Positions 24,901 to 33,456 of a stretch of DNA of 43,433 nt are shown here, piece by piece. Below the pieces are notes generated by a model that had not been told where the DNA came from, ran no database searches, and was given only the letters and a program-made list of their open reading frames with translations. The stretch comes from Bacteroidales bacterium (GTDB taxonomy: Bacteria > Bacteroidota > Bacteroidia > Bacteroidales > Prolixibacteraceae). Position numbers and translations under genes: made by a program. The first letter of the stretch is position 1; every line of letters starts with the position of its first letter. The stretch lies in NCBI GenBank assembly GCA_015654795.1, contig JAATGF010000041.1:1-43433 (forward strand), in the 5' to 3' direction.

Positions 24901-25254
24901 CGAATAATCCGCTGAAACCTCAGGCTCTGAATCTGCAATAAAATATATTTTGCTATTTCGTTCAATGAGGATATATGCAAATTTTGCCTTGGGATTGACA
25001 CTGACTAGTTCTTCCAATGCATTTTTTATAACCTTATACTGCGGCTTACTAATATCGGCAGGTATTGCTTCAAGTGCTTTAAGATCATCAACAGGTAAAG
25101 ATGCAACAAATGATCTGGCAATTAGTTGTGTCTGACCAAATTTTTCTTCTCCGGTACTTTTCCAGGTACAACAGATATATGTCACAACAAGAATAGCAGT
25201 TAGAATAAAAACTGTTATTTGAAGTGCCGGATAATTATTTTTAAAATTGCGCAT
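21976..25254 (-). CDS. Membrane sensor histidine kinase with five PAS domains (1092 aa)
   Basis: From the N-terminus: membrane helix 1 (about 12-32), an extracytoplasmic sensor of about 155 residues, and membrane helix 2 (about 193-214). Five PAS domains follow at about 240-350, 362-478, 487-603, 608-728 and 735-848, with the Asn-Ala/Gly-Ala-cores typical of PAS/PAC repeats. HisKA has the phosphorylated His in Met-Ser-His-Glu-Ile-Arg-Thr-Pro near 872. The HATPase domain (about 960-1090) has the N box and Gly-Ala-Gly-Leu-Gly-Leu motif. No receiver domain and no response-regulator gene are near, so it is an orphan kinase, and what it senses is unknown. Confidence 0.93.
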   Translation of the reverse strand: MRNFKNNYPALQITVFILTAILVVTYICCTWKSTGEEKFGQTQLIARSFVASLPVDDLKALEAIPADISKPQYKVIKNALEELVSVNPKAKFAYILIERNSKIYFIADSEPEVSADYSPPGKEYAETDLFFKQLFKDEKANLKDYATDRWKTWTNVLIPVKDKVTGKTIAVFGMEFNAKSWFNTIFIEVTESSLSILLILVVLVLLYIIKNKNKILNDGITKLLQAEDKLQQQKEEFEMIFNLAPTQIWYKDNRNNIIRANRLACNFVGLPEDEINGHSVEEIFPSYAQKYFDDDLEVFSSGKPKLGIIGQVNNDAGELKWVHTDKFPVFGNNGNLVGLVAFTQDITYRKMTEDALRKSEAQLQTLVQTIPDLIWLKDNDGVYLHCNTMFERFFGVKEIDIIGKTDYDFLDKDLADFFRENDHKDIATGKSARNAEWITFADNGHQAFLETIKTPVYDSQNNLIGMIGVGRDITGRKKTEDALLESEIKYRTFFENSMDAILLTSPDGKTLSANQSACNMFGYSEAELIKIGRSGIEDTTDLRLSVLLMNRKLKGKAQGEVTLIRNGGTRFSAEISTSCFKNNEGLERSCMIIRDITERIKIQNEIKFQADLLNNVGQSVIATNFQKNVIYWNNAAERIYGWSSDEALGRNIVDLIPAQHSKEQSAEIIKEIRDGNTWSGEFLVRRKDGTNFLAYVTDAPILDPKGKLIGIIGISSDITERKHAEETLMKLSSVVEQAATSIIITDCNGIIEYVNHGFEDLTGFSSKEALGKTPRIIKSGTTDQQHYEGLWNTILSGKVFKAEFVNKKKNGDLYYEAKIISPIFDKNKTITHFVSTGVDISERKQAEKELIEAKNKAEESDRLKSAFLANMSHEIRTPMNGILGFAELLKEPKLSGEEQQEYISIIEQSGARMLNIINDIVSISKVESGNTKVSINETNINEQIEYIYNFFKPEAEKKGIQLHFKNSLPSKKSIIKTDSEKIYAILTNLVKNALKFTEIGTIEFGYSPVTNGESGELKFYVKDTGVGINPEHQKFIFERFRQSHESLNRNYEGAGLGLAISKAYVEMLGGKIWVESEPEKGSTFYFTVPQKY

Positions 25255-25285
25255 AGATATTTAAACAGTATCGAATGAAATTATA

Positions 25286-25293
25286 CAAATGTA
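25286..25293 (-). promoter_or_regulatory. Probable -7 promoter box of the histidine-kinase gene
   Basis: On the minus strand the bases read TACATTTG, a match to TAnnTTTG, 32 bp before the start codon at 25254. The same eight bases occur before the toxin-antitoxin pair (40572). Confidence 0.5.
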
Positions 25294-25298
25294 AATCT

Positions 25299-26100
25299 TT
25301 ATAAATCAGAATTTATTTCTTGAATTAGGCATTTAAGCAATAATTTGTTTGTATGAAAAAAGTAGATTCGTTTCATGAGATTTTCAAAAATTCCTTCCTT
25401 CATATTGCTGCGATTAAATCTATAACAATATTCATCAATGTATGGTTGCAGGTATTCCACATTATGATGCATGCCTCTAAGCCATCCTTTAAAAAGCATT
25501 ATAGCCCTATGTAAATCAGGAAAATTATTCCCTTTTTTTCCTGATGGAACCTGAATTAAGTTTTCAAAATCATGGGATAGCGACCTATAACCCGTCCATT
25601 GATCAGTTTTTACTTTTGCAGTCAATTCGATTGCTGACTTTATAAAATCCCCTGGTTCTTTGGCACTACTATGCTTAACGACTGTTTCATCGACCTCTTT
25701 ATTTCCTTCAATTTTAAAGTTGCCACTACTTTTCATTGCTTTCGTAACTTTCATTTTAAAAAGCCAGCATATTTTTTGTCTCAGCCCAAGCTTTCGACTT
25801 AATTCGGTGCGCTAATACCCTTTGTGTTTGTGCTTACATCGCAGACGATATAAAAGGCTTCAGCATAGAGAATTTAACCTTGTGAAAAAGTGTCCCGCCT
25901 GTAGGTAAACTAATCCTGTGGCAACTGGTACACTGTTTGTCGTGTTTTCTTTTGCCTTTGCAATAGTTGGTGTGCCCGCACTGTGGACAACAAAATTCCG
26001 CGCCCCATCTTAACTCTGTGAGATACTTAAAGCATGCATCATCATCAGGAAATCAGCTCTGGAATTCAAAAATGGTAAGGCTTCCGAATCTATCCTCCAT
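25299..26100 (-). pseudogene. IS1595-family (ISXO2-like) transposase, degraded
   Basis: Reading on the minus strand from about 26100, the zinc-ribbon N-terminus is recognisable: Phe-Pro-Asp-Asp-Asp-Ala-Cys, Leu-Arg-Trp-Gly, and Cys-Pro-Gln-Cys-Gly-His-Thr with a second Cys-x-x-Cys. It has an in-frame stop near the start, another after Phe-Ile-Ser-Ser-Ala-Met, and a frame change near 25755. The remaining 151-codon frame (25754-25299) holds the DDE catalytic part (Glu-Val-Asp-Glu-Thr-Val-Val and Lys-Thr-Asp-Gln-Trp-Thr-Gly-Tyr) and the C-terminal His-His-Asn/Asn-Arg-Ser region. The element is dead. I could not define its terminal inverted repeats. Confidence 0.8.
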
Positions 26101-26162
26101 AATCTCAGTATTAATTTTCTGTAAGATAAGCATATTAACCGTATTTACAAAGTGCCTGATTC

Positions 26163-26273
26163 AATGAATCTCCCCGGGGCAAGCCCCGAGGTATCTTGAT
26201 GGCGTTTGCTTTGCAAACAGATTCGTTTTTTCTTTTTTGACCCCGAGGCAGAGCCTCGAGGAATTCTTTTGAT
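26163..26273. repeat. Palindromic repeat, copy B (diverged)
   Basis: Left hairpin ccccggggcaagccccgag, core ggtatcttgatgg, an internal tttgctttgcaaa palindrome, then the right hairpin ccccgaggcagagcctcgagg and aatt. It has the same layout as copies A and C with different stem sequences, showing that the stems change while the core ggtatcttgatgg is kept. It sits between the dead transposase and the sigma-factor gene. Confidence 0.7.
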
Positions 26274-26354
26274 TAAAAGTTACTGAATACTCTTAAAAAC
26301 TCTATTAATTTGTATTAGTTTTGAAGCACTAATTCGCACTAAAATTCCAAACTT

Positions 26355-26978
26355 ACGAAAGAAAAGCCATTTATAAAGAAAGAATTAAAGGAGGAAGATA
26401 ACCTCTGGAGACGATTTAAGGAGGGTAATGATCATGCATTTTACCTTCTTTACGATCAGTATGCCGATAATCTGTATAAATACGGAAGCCATTTCTCAAA
26501 AGATAAAGACTTTATAAAAGATTGTATTCATGATCTTTTTCTTGACCTGTACAAATACAGGAAAAAACTTTCCGCAACCGACAATGTTCAGTTCTACTTA
26601 TTCCGGTCTCTACGCCGGATAATTCATAAGGAACAGGTTAAAATAAGCCCCCTTGTTTACGACGAAATGAGCTATTCCCAGGACGATAACCAGGATCTTT
26701 CCCATGAAGATTCATTTATTGCCGCAGAAACGGAAGCTGAAAATCATAGAGTGTTGACAGAAGCAATGAAAACACTCCCGAGCCGGCAACGGGAAGGCCT
26801 TTCGCTCAAATTTGAATATGACCATTCCTATCCTGAAATCGCTGAAATCATGAGCATTTCGGTTGAGTCGGCCAGGACTATTATTTACCGCGCATTAAAA
26901 GAACTTCGAAAGTGTATGGAAGAGAAAGGTCATTCCATTCAACTGTTGTTTTTCCTTTCCCGTTATCCGCATCCGTAA
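26355..26978 (+). CDS. ECF sigma factor (FecI type), with no normal start codon
   Basis: One open frame from 26343 to the TGA-free end at 26978 encodes a complete ECF sigma factor. Region 2 contains Tyr-Asp-Gln-Tyr-Ala-Asp-Asn-Leu-Tyr...Asp-Cys-Ile-His-Asp-Leu-Phe, and region 4 (about 150-195) has Leu-Lys-Phe-Glu-Tyr-Asp-His-Ser-Tyr-Pro-Glu-Ile-Ala-Glu. No ATG, GTG or TTG is found in frame before Met at 26667, which would remove region 2. The ACG at 26355 gives the expected length of about 207 residues, so an ATG has probably been mutated, or an unusual start is used. It is the partner of the FecR gene downstream and would transcribe the SusC/SusD operon. Confidence 0.7.
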   Translation, partial: TKEKPFIKKELKEEDNLWRRFKEGNDHAFYLLYDQYADNLYKYGSHFSKDKDFIKDCIHDLFLDLYKYRKKLSATDNVQFYLFRSLRRIIHKEQVKISPLVYDEMSYSQDDNQDLSHEDSFIAAETEAENHRVLTEAMKTLPSRQREGLSLKFEYDHSYPEIAEIMSISVESARTIIYRALKELRKCMEEKGHSIQLLFFLSRYPHP

Positions 26979-27059
26979 AATGCAATTTTTTAAAAAAAAA
27001 TGTTTTTCGTGTCTATATTTTGAATGTTTCCTTCTTTCTGTAAATAAAGAGGAAAGTCA

Positions 27060-28226
27060 ATGCCTGGAAAGCCAAAAAAACGAGCCGAAGAACTGTTAGC
27101 CGAAGAAAAATTTTCCGAAGAACTTCTATCGCAAAATGCGAAAGATGGAAATATTGACGAAAATGAAATCCGGATTGCCCGGAATATCTATTCTTTTCTG
27201 CGCTCTTCGCGTAGTAGTCTGATTAATTTGGAGAAAGAACAAACTAAAAATCAAATCAGATCATCTGTCAGGAAGCTTTCCACGAAGAGGCTATTTGTAA
27301 GGTGGTCGGTCGCTGCCACTATATTACTCGCGGCTATTGTGACTTCCGTTGGGTATTTACGGATCAATTCAACGACAGAGATTGTCAGTTTTGCACAGAC
27401 GCTGAATCAGGTCAAAGCAGAGAATCACACGCGTATTATCCTTCAAAATGGAGAAGAGGTCCGGATAGAGAAGACGCAATCTCAGATCAGGTATGATGCC
27501 AAAGGTGAAAATATACTCATTGATTCAGACCAAAAAGTTGTTCAGAAGACAAACAGCACAAAAGCCGTTTTTAATACAGTAATTGTCCCCTACGGAAAAC
27601 GAACCCAAATTACGTTGTCGGAAGGGACAAAAATTTGGTTGAACTCCGGCTCAAAACTGGTTTATCCTGCAGTATTTACGGAGAACAAGCGTGAGGTTTA
27701 CATCGAAGGAGAGGCAGTGTTTGATGTTACTCATCTAAAAGACCGGCCATTTTTTGTGAGCACAACTGATTTTGATATTAAAGTATTGGGAACGGTTTTC
27801 AATGTAAGCGCTTATTCCGATGATAAATATTCGAGTACAGTTCTGCAGAAGGGAAAGATAGAGCTCATTTGCAGAGGAGCATCTGTTTTATCGCATGAAA
27901 AACTTGATATATCTCCAGGGGTGATGGCTGTATTTGACCGTAATCAAAAAACCTTTGAGCAGCGCCAGGTAGACCCGCAAAAATATTTGTCATGGCGCGA
28001 AGGATATTTGACATTCAACAGTGAAAAGCTGGAAAATATCCTGAAAATATTAGGTCGTTACTATAATACTGAAATGGTCATTACCGATCATCAGCTGAAG
28101 AATGAAACCTTCTCCGGATACCTTGATCTGAAAAATTCACCCGAAGAAGTGTTGTCGGTAATTAATGAAACCACGTCGTTCTCCTGGTCCGTTGATGATG
28201 AAAAAATAGTTATTAACCCAAAATAA
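27060..28226 (+). CDS. FecR-family anti-sigma factor with DUF4974 (388 aa)
   Basis: The cytoplasmic N-terminus (1-75) should bind the sigma factor. One membrane helix lies at about 80-100 (Ala-Ala-Thr-Ile-Leu-Leu-Ala-Ala-Ile-Val). The periplasmic FecR domain (about 165-270) has Val-Pro-Tyr-Gly-Lys-Arg-Thr-Gln-Ile...Leu-Asn-Ser-Gly-Ser-Lys-Leu and Glu-Gly-Glu-Ala-Val-Phe-Asp-Val. DUF4974 (about 310-386) contains Leu-Thr-Phe-Asn-Ser-Glu-Lys-Leu. It relays the signal from the STN domain of the outer-membrane SusC to the sigma factor. It starts 82 bp after the sigma gene and lies directly upstream of susC, the usual order. Confidence 0.93.
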   Translation: MPGKPKKRAEELLAEEKFSEELLSQNAKDGNIDENEIRIARNIYSFLRSSRSSLINLEKEQTKNQIRSSVRKLSTKRLFVRWSVAATILLAAIVTSVGYLRINSTTEIVSFAQTLNQVKAENHTRIILQNGEEVRIEKTQSQIRYDAKGENILIDSDQKVVQKTNSTKAVFNTVIVPYGKRTQITLSEGTKIWLNSGSKLVYPAVFTENKREVYIEGEAVFDVTHLKDRPFFVSTTDFDIKVLGTVFNVSAYSDDKYSSTVLQKGKIELICRGASVLSHEKLDISPGVMAVFDRNQKTFEQRQVDPQKYLSWREGYLTFNSEKLENILKILGRYYNTEMVITDHQLKNETFSGYLDLKNSPEEVLSVINETTSFSWSVDDEKIVINPK

Positions 28227-28355
28227 GATGCCTATGCAAAATCAGAACTTATGAAAATGCAAAAAGCTCGCAGATGTTCGAACCATCCACAAGCTTTAAA
28301 ATTTAATTTACATCGCCTGACAGCGATAATTATAAACTAAAAGAAAAACAAATGT

Positions 28356-31300
28356 ATGAAAAAAAATAACGCATGGAAGAGGTATATCCACCAAAAGAAG
28401 ATTTTTACGAAAGTTTTCATAGTTATGAAAATAACAGTATTCTTTCTCCTTATTGCAATTAGCGGCGCCTTTGCTAAATCTTCATATTCTCAAAATACGA
28501 AACTGTCACTCCGTTTGGAGAATGCGACGATTCAACAGGTTTTCGATGAGATCCAAAAGAAAAGTGAGTTTATTATTTTTTACAAAGACAACCAGGTTGA
28601 TCTCAACCATCGATCAAATGTATATGCTGTTGAAGCCACGGTCGATCAGATTTTAGATCAGGCATTAAAAGGCACTGACCTGGGATACAAAATTATCGAC
28701 CGGCAGATTGTGATTTTGGCGGTAGGAATAAACGAATCGCCAACAATTATCAAGTCTGAATCAAATGCGGAGCAGAAAAAAACAATATCCGGTTCAGTTA
28801 AAGACTCCAAAGGTATTCCGTTACCCGGTGTTTCGGTTGTTATAAAAGGGACAACAATTGGAACTATTACAGATGCTAATGGAAACTTCTCACTCAACAA
28901 CATACCTGCTAATGCTACTTTGCAATTTTCATTTGTTGGAATGAAAATGCAGGAAATTTCGGCTAATGGTAAAACCACAATCGATGTGACCCTCGTAGAA
29001 GATGCCATTGGTCTTGACGAAGTTGTAGCCATCGGTTATGGAACCCAGAAAAAGGTTAATCTAACAGGGTCTATTGCCTCGGTAAGCGGCCAGGAAATGA
29101 TTAAACGGCCTGTAACCAACGCTGCTTCTATGTTACAGGGAAATTTATCTGGAGTACAGATTACTCAGAATTCGGGAGAACCCGGAAACGAAGGAATTTC
29201 AATTCGAATCAGGGGAACTGGTACTTTCAGCGATGCAGGATCTGATCCACTGGTACTTGTCGATGGTGTTCAGGGTCGTTTATCTGATTTGAACCCCAAT
29301 AATATTGAAAGTATTTCAGTACTGAAAGATGCTGCATCTGCTTCGATTTACGGTTCACGTGCTGCTAACGGGGTTATTCTGGTAACCACAAAAGTTGGCA
29401 AAGAAGGTAAAGTTAGTATAGAATACAGCGGAAACTATGGTATTCATACCCCTACAAAAATGTATGATTTGATCACAAACTCGGCTGAGTACATGGAGCT
29501 GTTTAACGAAGCAAAAATCAATTCTGGTTTCACTACCGGACTCTATACCCAGGATATGATTAATTCATACCGCAATGCTACCGACCGAAATTTGTATCCA
29601 AATACCGATTGGCTTGACTTGGTTTTTAACCCTGCCCCAACACAAACACACAACCTCAGTTTTAGCGGAGGTAATAAAACAACCAAATTCGATATTTCTT
29701 TAGGATATGTAAATCAGGAAGGTACCATGAAAGGAGTTGAGTACGAAAAGTATAATGTTCGGGTAAATCTCAGCTCAATGGTAAACGATAAGATTAAATT
29801 TGGAGGTAATATAGCGGTTAAAAAGGGTGTTAGGACTGCCCCCAGATCAGGAGTAAACGATATTTTTCTTGCAACCATGTCACAAGCCCCTACTTATGGT
29901 CCGTATCTGGCTGATGAAAGTGGCAATTATGCCTTCAAAGCTTATGATTTTGAGCTCAACAACAAAAACCCTATAGCTTGTATCGAAGAAAAGGTAAACA
30001 GAAAAACTGATGACTATGCTATTTCAGCACAGGGCTGGCTTGATGTGCAATTGATGAAAGATTTGAAATGGTACACAAAAGCTGCCATGAACCTTGACAT
30101 TAGCAAGTATTATGACTTCAGACCACAGATTCCATTGTATAATTTCCGGACAAATGCATATATGACACTGCTAGACGTTGGTGGTTCCGGTTTGGTTGTT
30201 CAGGATGATCAAACTGTGTATGAAAATTTGTATAGTTATCTGAGTTACGATAAAACTCTTGGCGATCATAAACTTTTTGCTCAGGCTGGTTACAGCATGG
30301 AAGATAATGTTTATCAGTACTTACAGGGATACCGGAAAACTTATCCGAGCGATTTGCTCAGGCAACTTGATGCAGGAAGCCCATCAGTTCAACAAGCTTA
30401 TGGAAGCCAGTATGAATGGGCCATTATGTCGTTTTTTGGTCGTTTAGATTACAACTATAAAGATCGTTACCTTTTAGAAGCTAACCTTAGGTATGACGGA
30501 ACATCGAGGTTAGCTTCGGAAACTCGTTGGGGGGCATTCCCATCATTTTCTGCAGGATGGAGAGCCAGTGAAGAAAATTTCATGAAAAGCCTTGACCTAA
30601 GTTGGTTAAACAACCTGAAGTTGCGTGGATCGTATGGTGAACTTGGAAACCAGAATATCGGAAATTATCCTTATCAGGCAATGCTTAATTTAACCGACAA
30701 TTATTCTTTTGATAATGCCAGTTTATCTTCAGGAGTTGCACAGACCGATTTGTCAAACACGAAAATAAAGTGGGAAACGACAAGCATTCTTGACTTCGGA
30801 TTGGATTTAACTGCTTTCAGAGGTTTCAATATAACCTTCGACTGGTACAAGAAACGAACTTCCAACATTTTAAGAAATTCTCAGGTAACAGGCGTTGTTG
30901 GTTTAAACCCACCAACAGTTAATAACGGAATAATGGAAAATAAAGGTTTCGAATTGTCTGTCAATTATCAGAACAATGTGAAATCAGGTTATTTTGCTGG
31001 ATTGAATTACAGTGCCGGGTTTAATTTAGATCATTATAAAAACAAGCTGGTTGATTTCGGCGCCCGTGAAATAAGTGGGTATTATCTGCGACAAGAAGGC
31101 CTTGAATGGGAATCATATTATATGATTGAACAAATTGGTATTTTTCAATCTGTAGCAGAGATTGCCAATTCGCCAAAACAATTTAACGATGCAACAGTTC
31201 CTGGTGATCTAAAATATAAAGATGCAAACGGCGACGGCAAAATAGATAATGACGATCGGGTTCCAATTAAAGGAAGATATCCTGCATTAAACTATTCATT

Positions 31301-31760
31301 CAATTTCTCTGCCAATTGGAAGGGATTTGATTTATCAGCTCAATTCCAGGGTGTATCCAATGTTAAATACTTTGTTAATAACTGGGGAACAATACCTTTT
31401 GTGCAAGGTGCGCCTCCAACAACCGATTGGAGAAACCGCTGGACTGAAAGTAATCCATCAACAACAATGCCCCGTATTTACTGGGGATGGAATTCACCGG
31501 AACGTATTAGCCGTAATTCATCATGGTTCCTACAGGATGGTTCTTACCTGAGGTTGAAAAATTTAACGTTTGGATATACCTTACCTGGTAATACAACTCA
31601 ACGAATTGGCATTGACCAATTAAGGGTTTATTTTTCCGGCGATAATCTGGTAACTCTTACTAACTATCCAGGGTTGGATCCTGAACGTGGTGGAAGCGGA
31701 TCGGCAGTCAACTACCCACAAAACAAGATTTTTTCATTCGGTGTAAATGTTAAATTTTAA
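28356..31760 (+). CDS. SusC-like TonB-dependent receptor with STN domain (1134 aa)
   Basis: The outer-membrane transporter takes up oligosaccharides and works with SusD. A signal sequence covers about 1-46 (hydrophobic Phe-Phe-Leu-Leu-Ile-Ala, cleavage near Ser-Gln). An STN domain lies at about 50-125, a carboxypeptidase-like domain at about 142-222, and the plug at about 228-345 (Ala-Ile-Gly-Tyr-Gly-Thr-Gln, then Ser-Ile-Tyr-Gly-Ser-Arg-Ala-Ala-Asn-Gly-Val). The beta barrel runs to the end with a terminal Phe-Gly-Val-Asn-Val-Lys-Phe. The STN domain, absent in simple SusC proteins, connects it to FecR for transcriptional control. It ends 12 bp before susD. Confidence 0.96.
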   Translation: MKKNNAWKRYIHQKKIFTKVFIVMKITVFFLLIAISGAFAKSSYSQNTKLSLRLENATIQQVFDEIQKKSEFIIFYKDNQVDLNHRSNVYAVEATVDQILDQALKGTDLGYKIIDRQIVILAVGINESPTIIKSESNAEQKKTISGSVKDSKGIPLPGVSVVIKGTTIGTITDANGNFSLNNIPANATLQFSFVGMKMQEISANGKTTIDVTLVEDAIGLDEVVAIGYGTQKKVNLTGSIASVSGQEMIKRPVTNAASMLQGNLSGVQITQNSGEPGNEGISIRIRGTGTFSDAGSDPLVLVDGVQGRLSDLNPNNIESISVLKDAASASIYGSRAANGVILVTTKVGKEGKVSIEYSGNYGIHTPTKMYDLITNSAEYMELFNEAKINSGFTTGLYTQDMINSYRNATDRNLYPNTDWLDLVFNPAPTQTHNLSFSGGNKTTKFDISLGYVNQEGTMKGVEYEKYNVRVNLSSMVNDKIKFGGNIAVKKGVRTAPRSGVNDIFLATMSQAPTYGPYLADESGNYAFKAYDFELNNKNPIACIEEKVNRKTDDYAISAQGWLDVQLMKDLKWYTKAAMNLDISKYYDFRPQIPLYNFRTNAYMTLLDVGGSGLVVQDDQTVYENLYSYLSYDKTLGDHKLFAQAGYSMEDNVYQYLQGYRKTYPSDLLRQLDAGSPSVQQAYGSQYEWAIMSFFGRLDYNYKDRYLLEANLRYDGTSRLASETRWGAFPSFSAGWRASEENFMKSLDLSWLNNLKLRGSYGELGNQNIGNYPYQAMLNLTDNYSFDNASLSSGVAQTDLSNTKIKWETTSILDFGLDLTAFRGFNITFDWYKKRTSNILRNSQVTGVVGLNPPTVNNGIMENKGFELSVNYQNNVKSGYFAGLNYSAGFNLDHYKNKLVDFGAREISGYYLRQEGLEWESYYMIEQIGIFQSVAEIANSPKQFNDATVPGDLKYKDANGDGKIDNDDRVPIKGRYPALNYSFNFSANWKGFDLSAQFQGVSNVKYFVNNWGTIPFVQGAPPTTDWRNRWTESNPSTTMPRIYWGWNSPERISRNSSWFLQDGSYLRLKNLTFGYTLPGNTTQRIGIDQLRVYFSGDNLVTLTNYPGLDPERGGSGSAVNYPQNKIFSFGVNVKF

Positions 31761-31771
31761 AAGCTTGAATC

Positions 31772-33322
31772 ATGAAAGGAAGTAATAAAATATTAATACT
31801 GGTTTTATCCATCATCTTCCTGAGTGGATGTACGGATTATCTTGATAAACAGCCATTAGATCAAATTTCTTCCAGTACTTTCTGGAAAACAAAAAGTGAT
31901 TTTAGTATGGCACTAACCGCAATTTATGGGTTAAATACAACTGGAGCTTCCTGGGATAGCCCTCCGGGAGGAGTATGGGCTTATCATCTTCCAAACTGGG
32001 ACAATATTACTGATAACAGTTACGGACAACACAGTTACTTTAGTTCCAAAAGTATTGTGGCCGGAGATATCACCTCTACAACAGGGGGATATGTTTCATT
32101 AGTTTATTCGCTTAGTTACCAGGCAATAGCCCGAATAAATATTTACTTGAAAGAGTTGAGTGCTTATGATGGTACTGATATGACCGACGTGGAAAAGAAA
32201 ATTGCGGAAGGCGAAGTTAAGTTTTTCCGTGCGTACTACTATTTTCAACTGTATTGTGCTTATGGCGATGTTCCGTTGGTGACTGAACCATTAACCCTTG
32301 AAAATCAGGAACAGGCAAAAGTAACATCAGACAAAATTTATGCACAGGTTATTGCTGATTTGGATTTAGCCATAGCTAATCTGAAAACTGTTCCATATTA
32401 TCAAAATTCTGGTCACGTTACAAAAACAACAGCTCAGGCATTAAAGGCCAGGGTATTAATCTATCAGGCTTACGGATTGAACGGTACACCTGATGCCACT
32501 TTGCTGGGCCAGGTAAAGAGTTTATGTCAGGAAATAATTCCGCAATATGCCTTGAGTCCTGTTTTTGAAAATGTTTTCCAGGATAAGGGACAAAATGGCA
32601 ACAAGGAAATTATTTATTCGGTGAATTACCTTGCTCCTGATAACGTACCTGCTTATGGCGCTGATTTGATTTATGGGGATTGGATCTTGGTAAGTCCACT
32701 GCAAAGTTTTATCGATGCTTTTGAATGCTCTGATGGCTTGGCATGGGGAGTTTCGCCACTTACTGATGCGGCAGATCCTTTCAAAAACCGTGACCCAAGA
32801 TTAAATAAAACAGTATTTGTTGATCATCCTGATTGGGGAGGCGGAAACGTACATTTTCCAACGAATGGTCGTCCAACCGGTTATGGATTGAAAAAATTCC
32901 TTTGTCCTGAGAATACTCCTTATGGTTATACCACTCTTAGTCAACAAGATGCTGTAATATTCCGTCTGGCAGAGGTTCTACTCATGTATGCCGAAGCCCA
33001 GAACGAAATTGGTGGACCGGACGCTTCTGTATATCAGGCAATGACTGACTTAAGGGCACGTGTGGGAATGCCTCCTTATCCTGCTGGTTTGAACAAAGAA
33101 CAAATGCGCGAACGGATCAGGCACGAAAGAAGAATAGAGTTGGCTTTTGAAGGGTTACGCTATTTCGACCTTAAACGCTGGCATATTGCAGGTGCTGTAC
33201 TTAATAATGTTACGGATGGTAAACTTGCATATAAATGGGATGATAAATTCTATCACTGGCCATTGCCTCAGGAAGAAATCGACAAGAGTAATGGAACATT
33301 GGTTCAAAATTCAGCTTATTAA
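31772..33322 (+). CDS. SusD-like outer-membrane glycan-binding lipoprotein (516 aa)
   Basis: The signal sequence ends in a lipobox Leu-Ser-Gly-Cys (Cys20), followed by the family start Thr-Asp-Tyr-Leu-Asp-Lys-Gln-Pro. Two tetratricopeptide-like helical parts surround the RagB/SusD region. The C-terminus has the usual Ile-Arg-His-Glu-Arg-Arg-Ile-Glu-Leu-Ala-Phe-Glu-Gly-Leu-Arg-Tyr-Phe-Asp-Leu and Leu-Pro-Gln-Glu-Glu-Ile motifs. The protein lies over the SusC lid and captures glycans outside the cell. It is 12 bp after susC and is followed by an intrinsic terminator, so the enzyme genes downstream may be expressed at a lower level. Confidence 0.96.
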   Translation: MKGSNKILILVLSIIFLSGCTDYLDKQPLDQISSSTFWKTKSDFSMALTAIYGLNTTGASWDSPPGGVWAYHLPNWDNITDNSYGQHSYFSSKSIVAGDITSTTGGYVSLVYSLSYQAIARINIYLKELSAYDGTDMTDVEKKIAEGEVKFFRAYYYFQLYCAYGDVPLVTEPLTLENQEQAKVTSDKIYAQVIADLDLAIANLKTVPYYQNSGHVTKTTAQALKARVLIYQAYGLNGTPDATLLGQVKSLCQEIIPQYALSPVFENVFQDKGQNGNKEIIYSVNYLAPDNVPAYGADLIYGDWILVSPLQSFIDAFECSDGLAWGVSPLTDAADPFKNRDPRLNKTVFVDHPDWGGGNVHFPTNGRPTGYGLKKFLCPENTPYGYTTLSQQDAVIFRLAEVLLMYAEAQNEIGGPDASVYQAMTDLRARVGMPPYPAGLNKEQMRERIRHERRIELAFEGLRYFDLKRWHIAGAVLNNVTDGKLAYKWDDKFYHWPLPQEEIDKSNGTLVQNSAY

Positions 33323-33340
33323 GAAAATTAATCATTGAAT

Positions 33341-33386
33341 GAAACAGGTGGTCAAAGCTGGAAGCAGAATTGCCGCCTGTTTCTTT
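33341..33386 (+). terminator. Intrinsic terminator or attenuator after susD
   Basis: An 11-bp stem, gaaacaggtgg against ccgcctgtttc (one G-T pair), has a 21-base loop and is followed by ttt. It begins 19 bp after the susD stop. Confidence 0.65.
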
Positions 33387-33456
33387 AATATGACCTTTTG
33401 TCCCGAACTTGTATTTTAAAATCGAATTAATCTTGACCAAACAACAACCTTCAATT

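Noticed and set aside
25967-26167. Plus-strand frame with Cys-Pro-x-Cys-Gly
   Set aside because: The minus-strand reading matches the zinc ribbon of the IS1595 transposase across its full pattern, while the plus-strand frame matches nothing beyond the short Cys motif.
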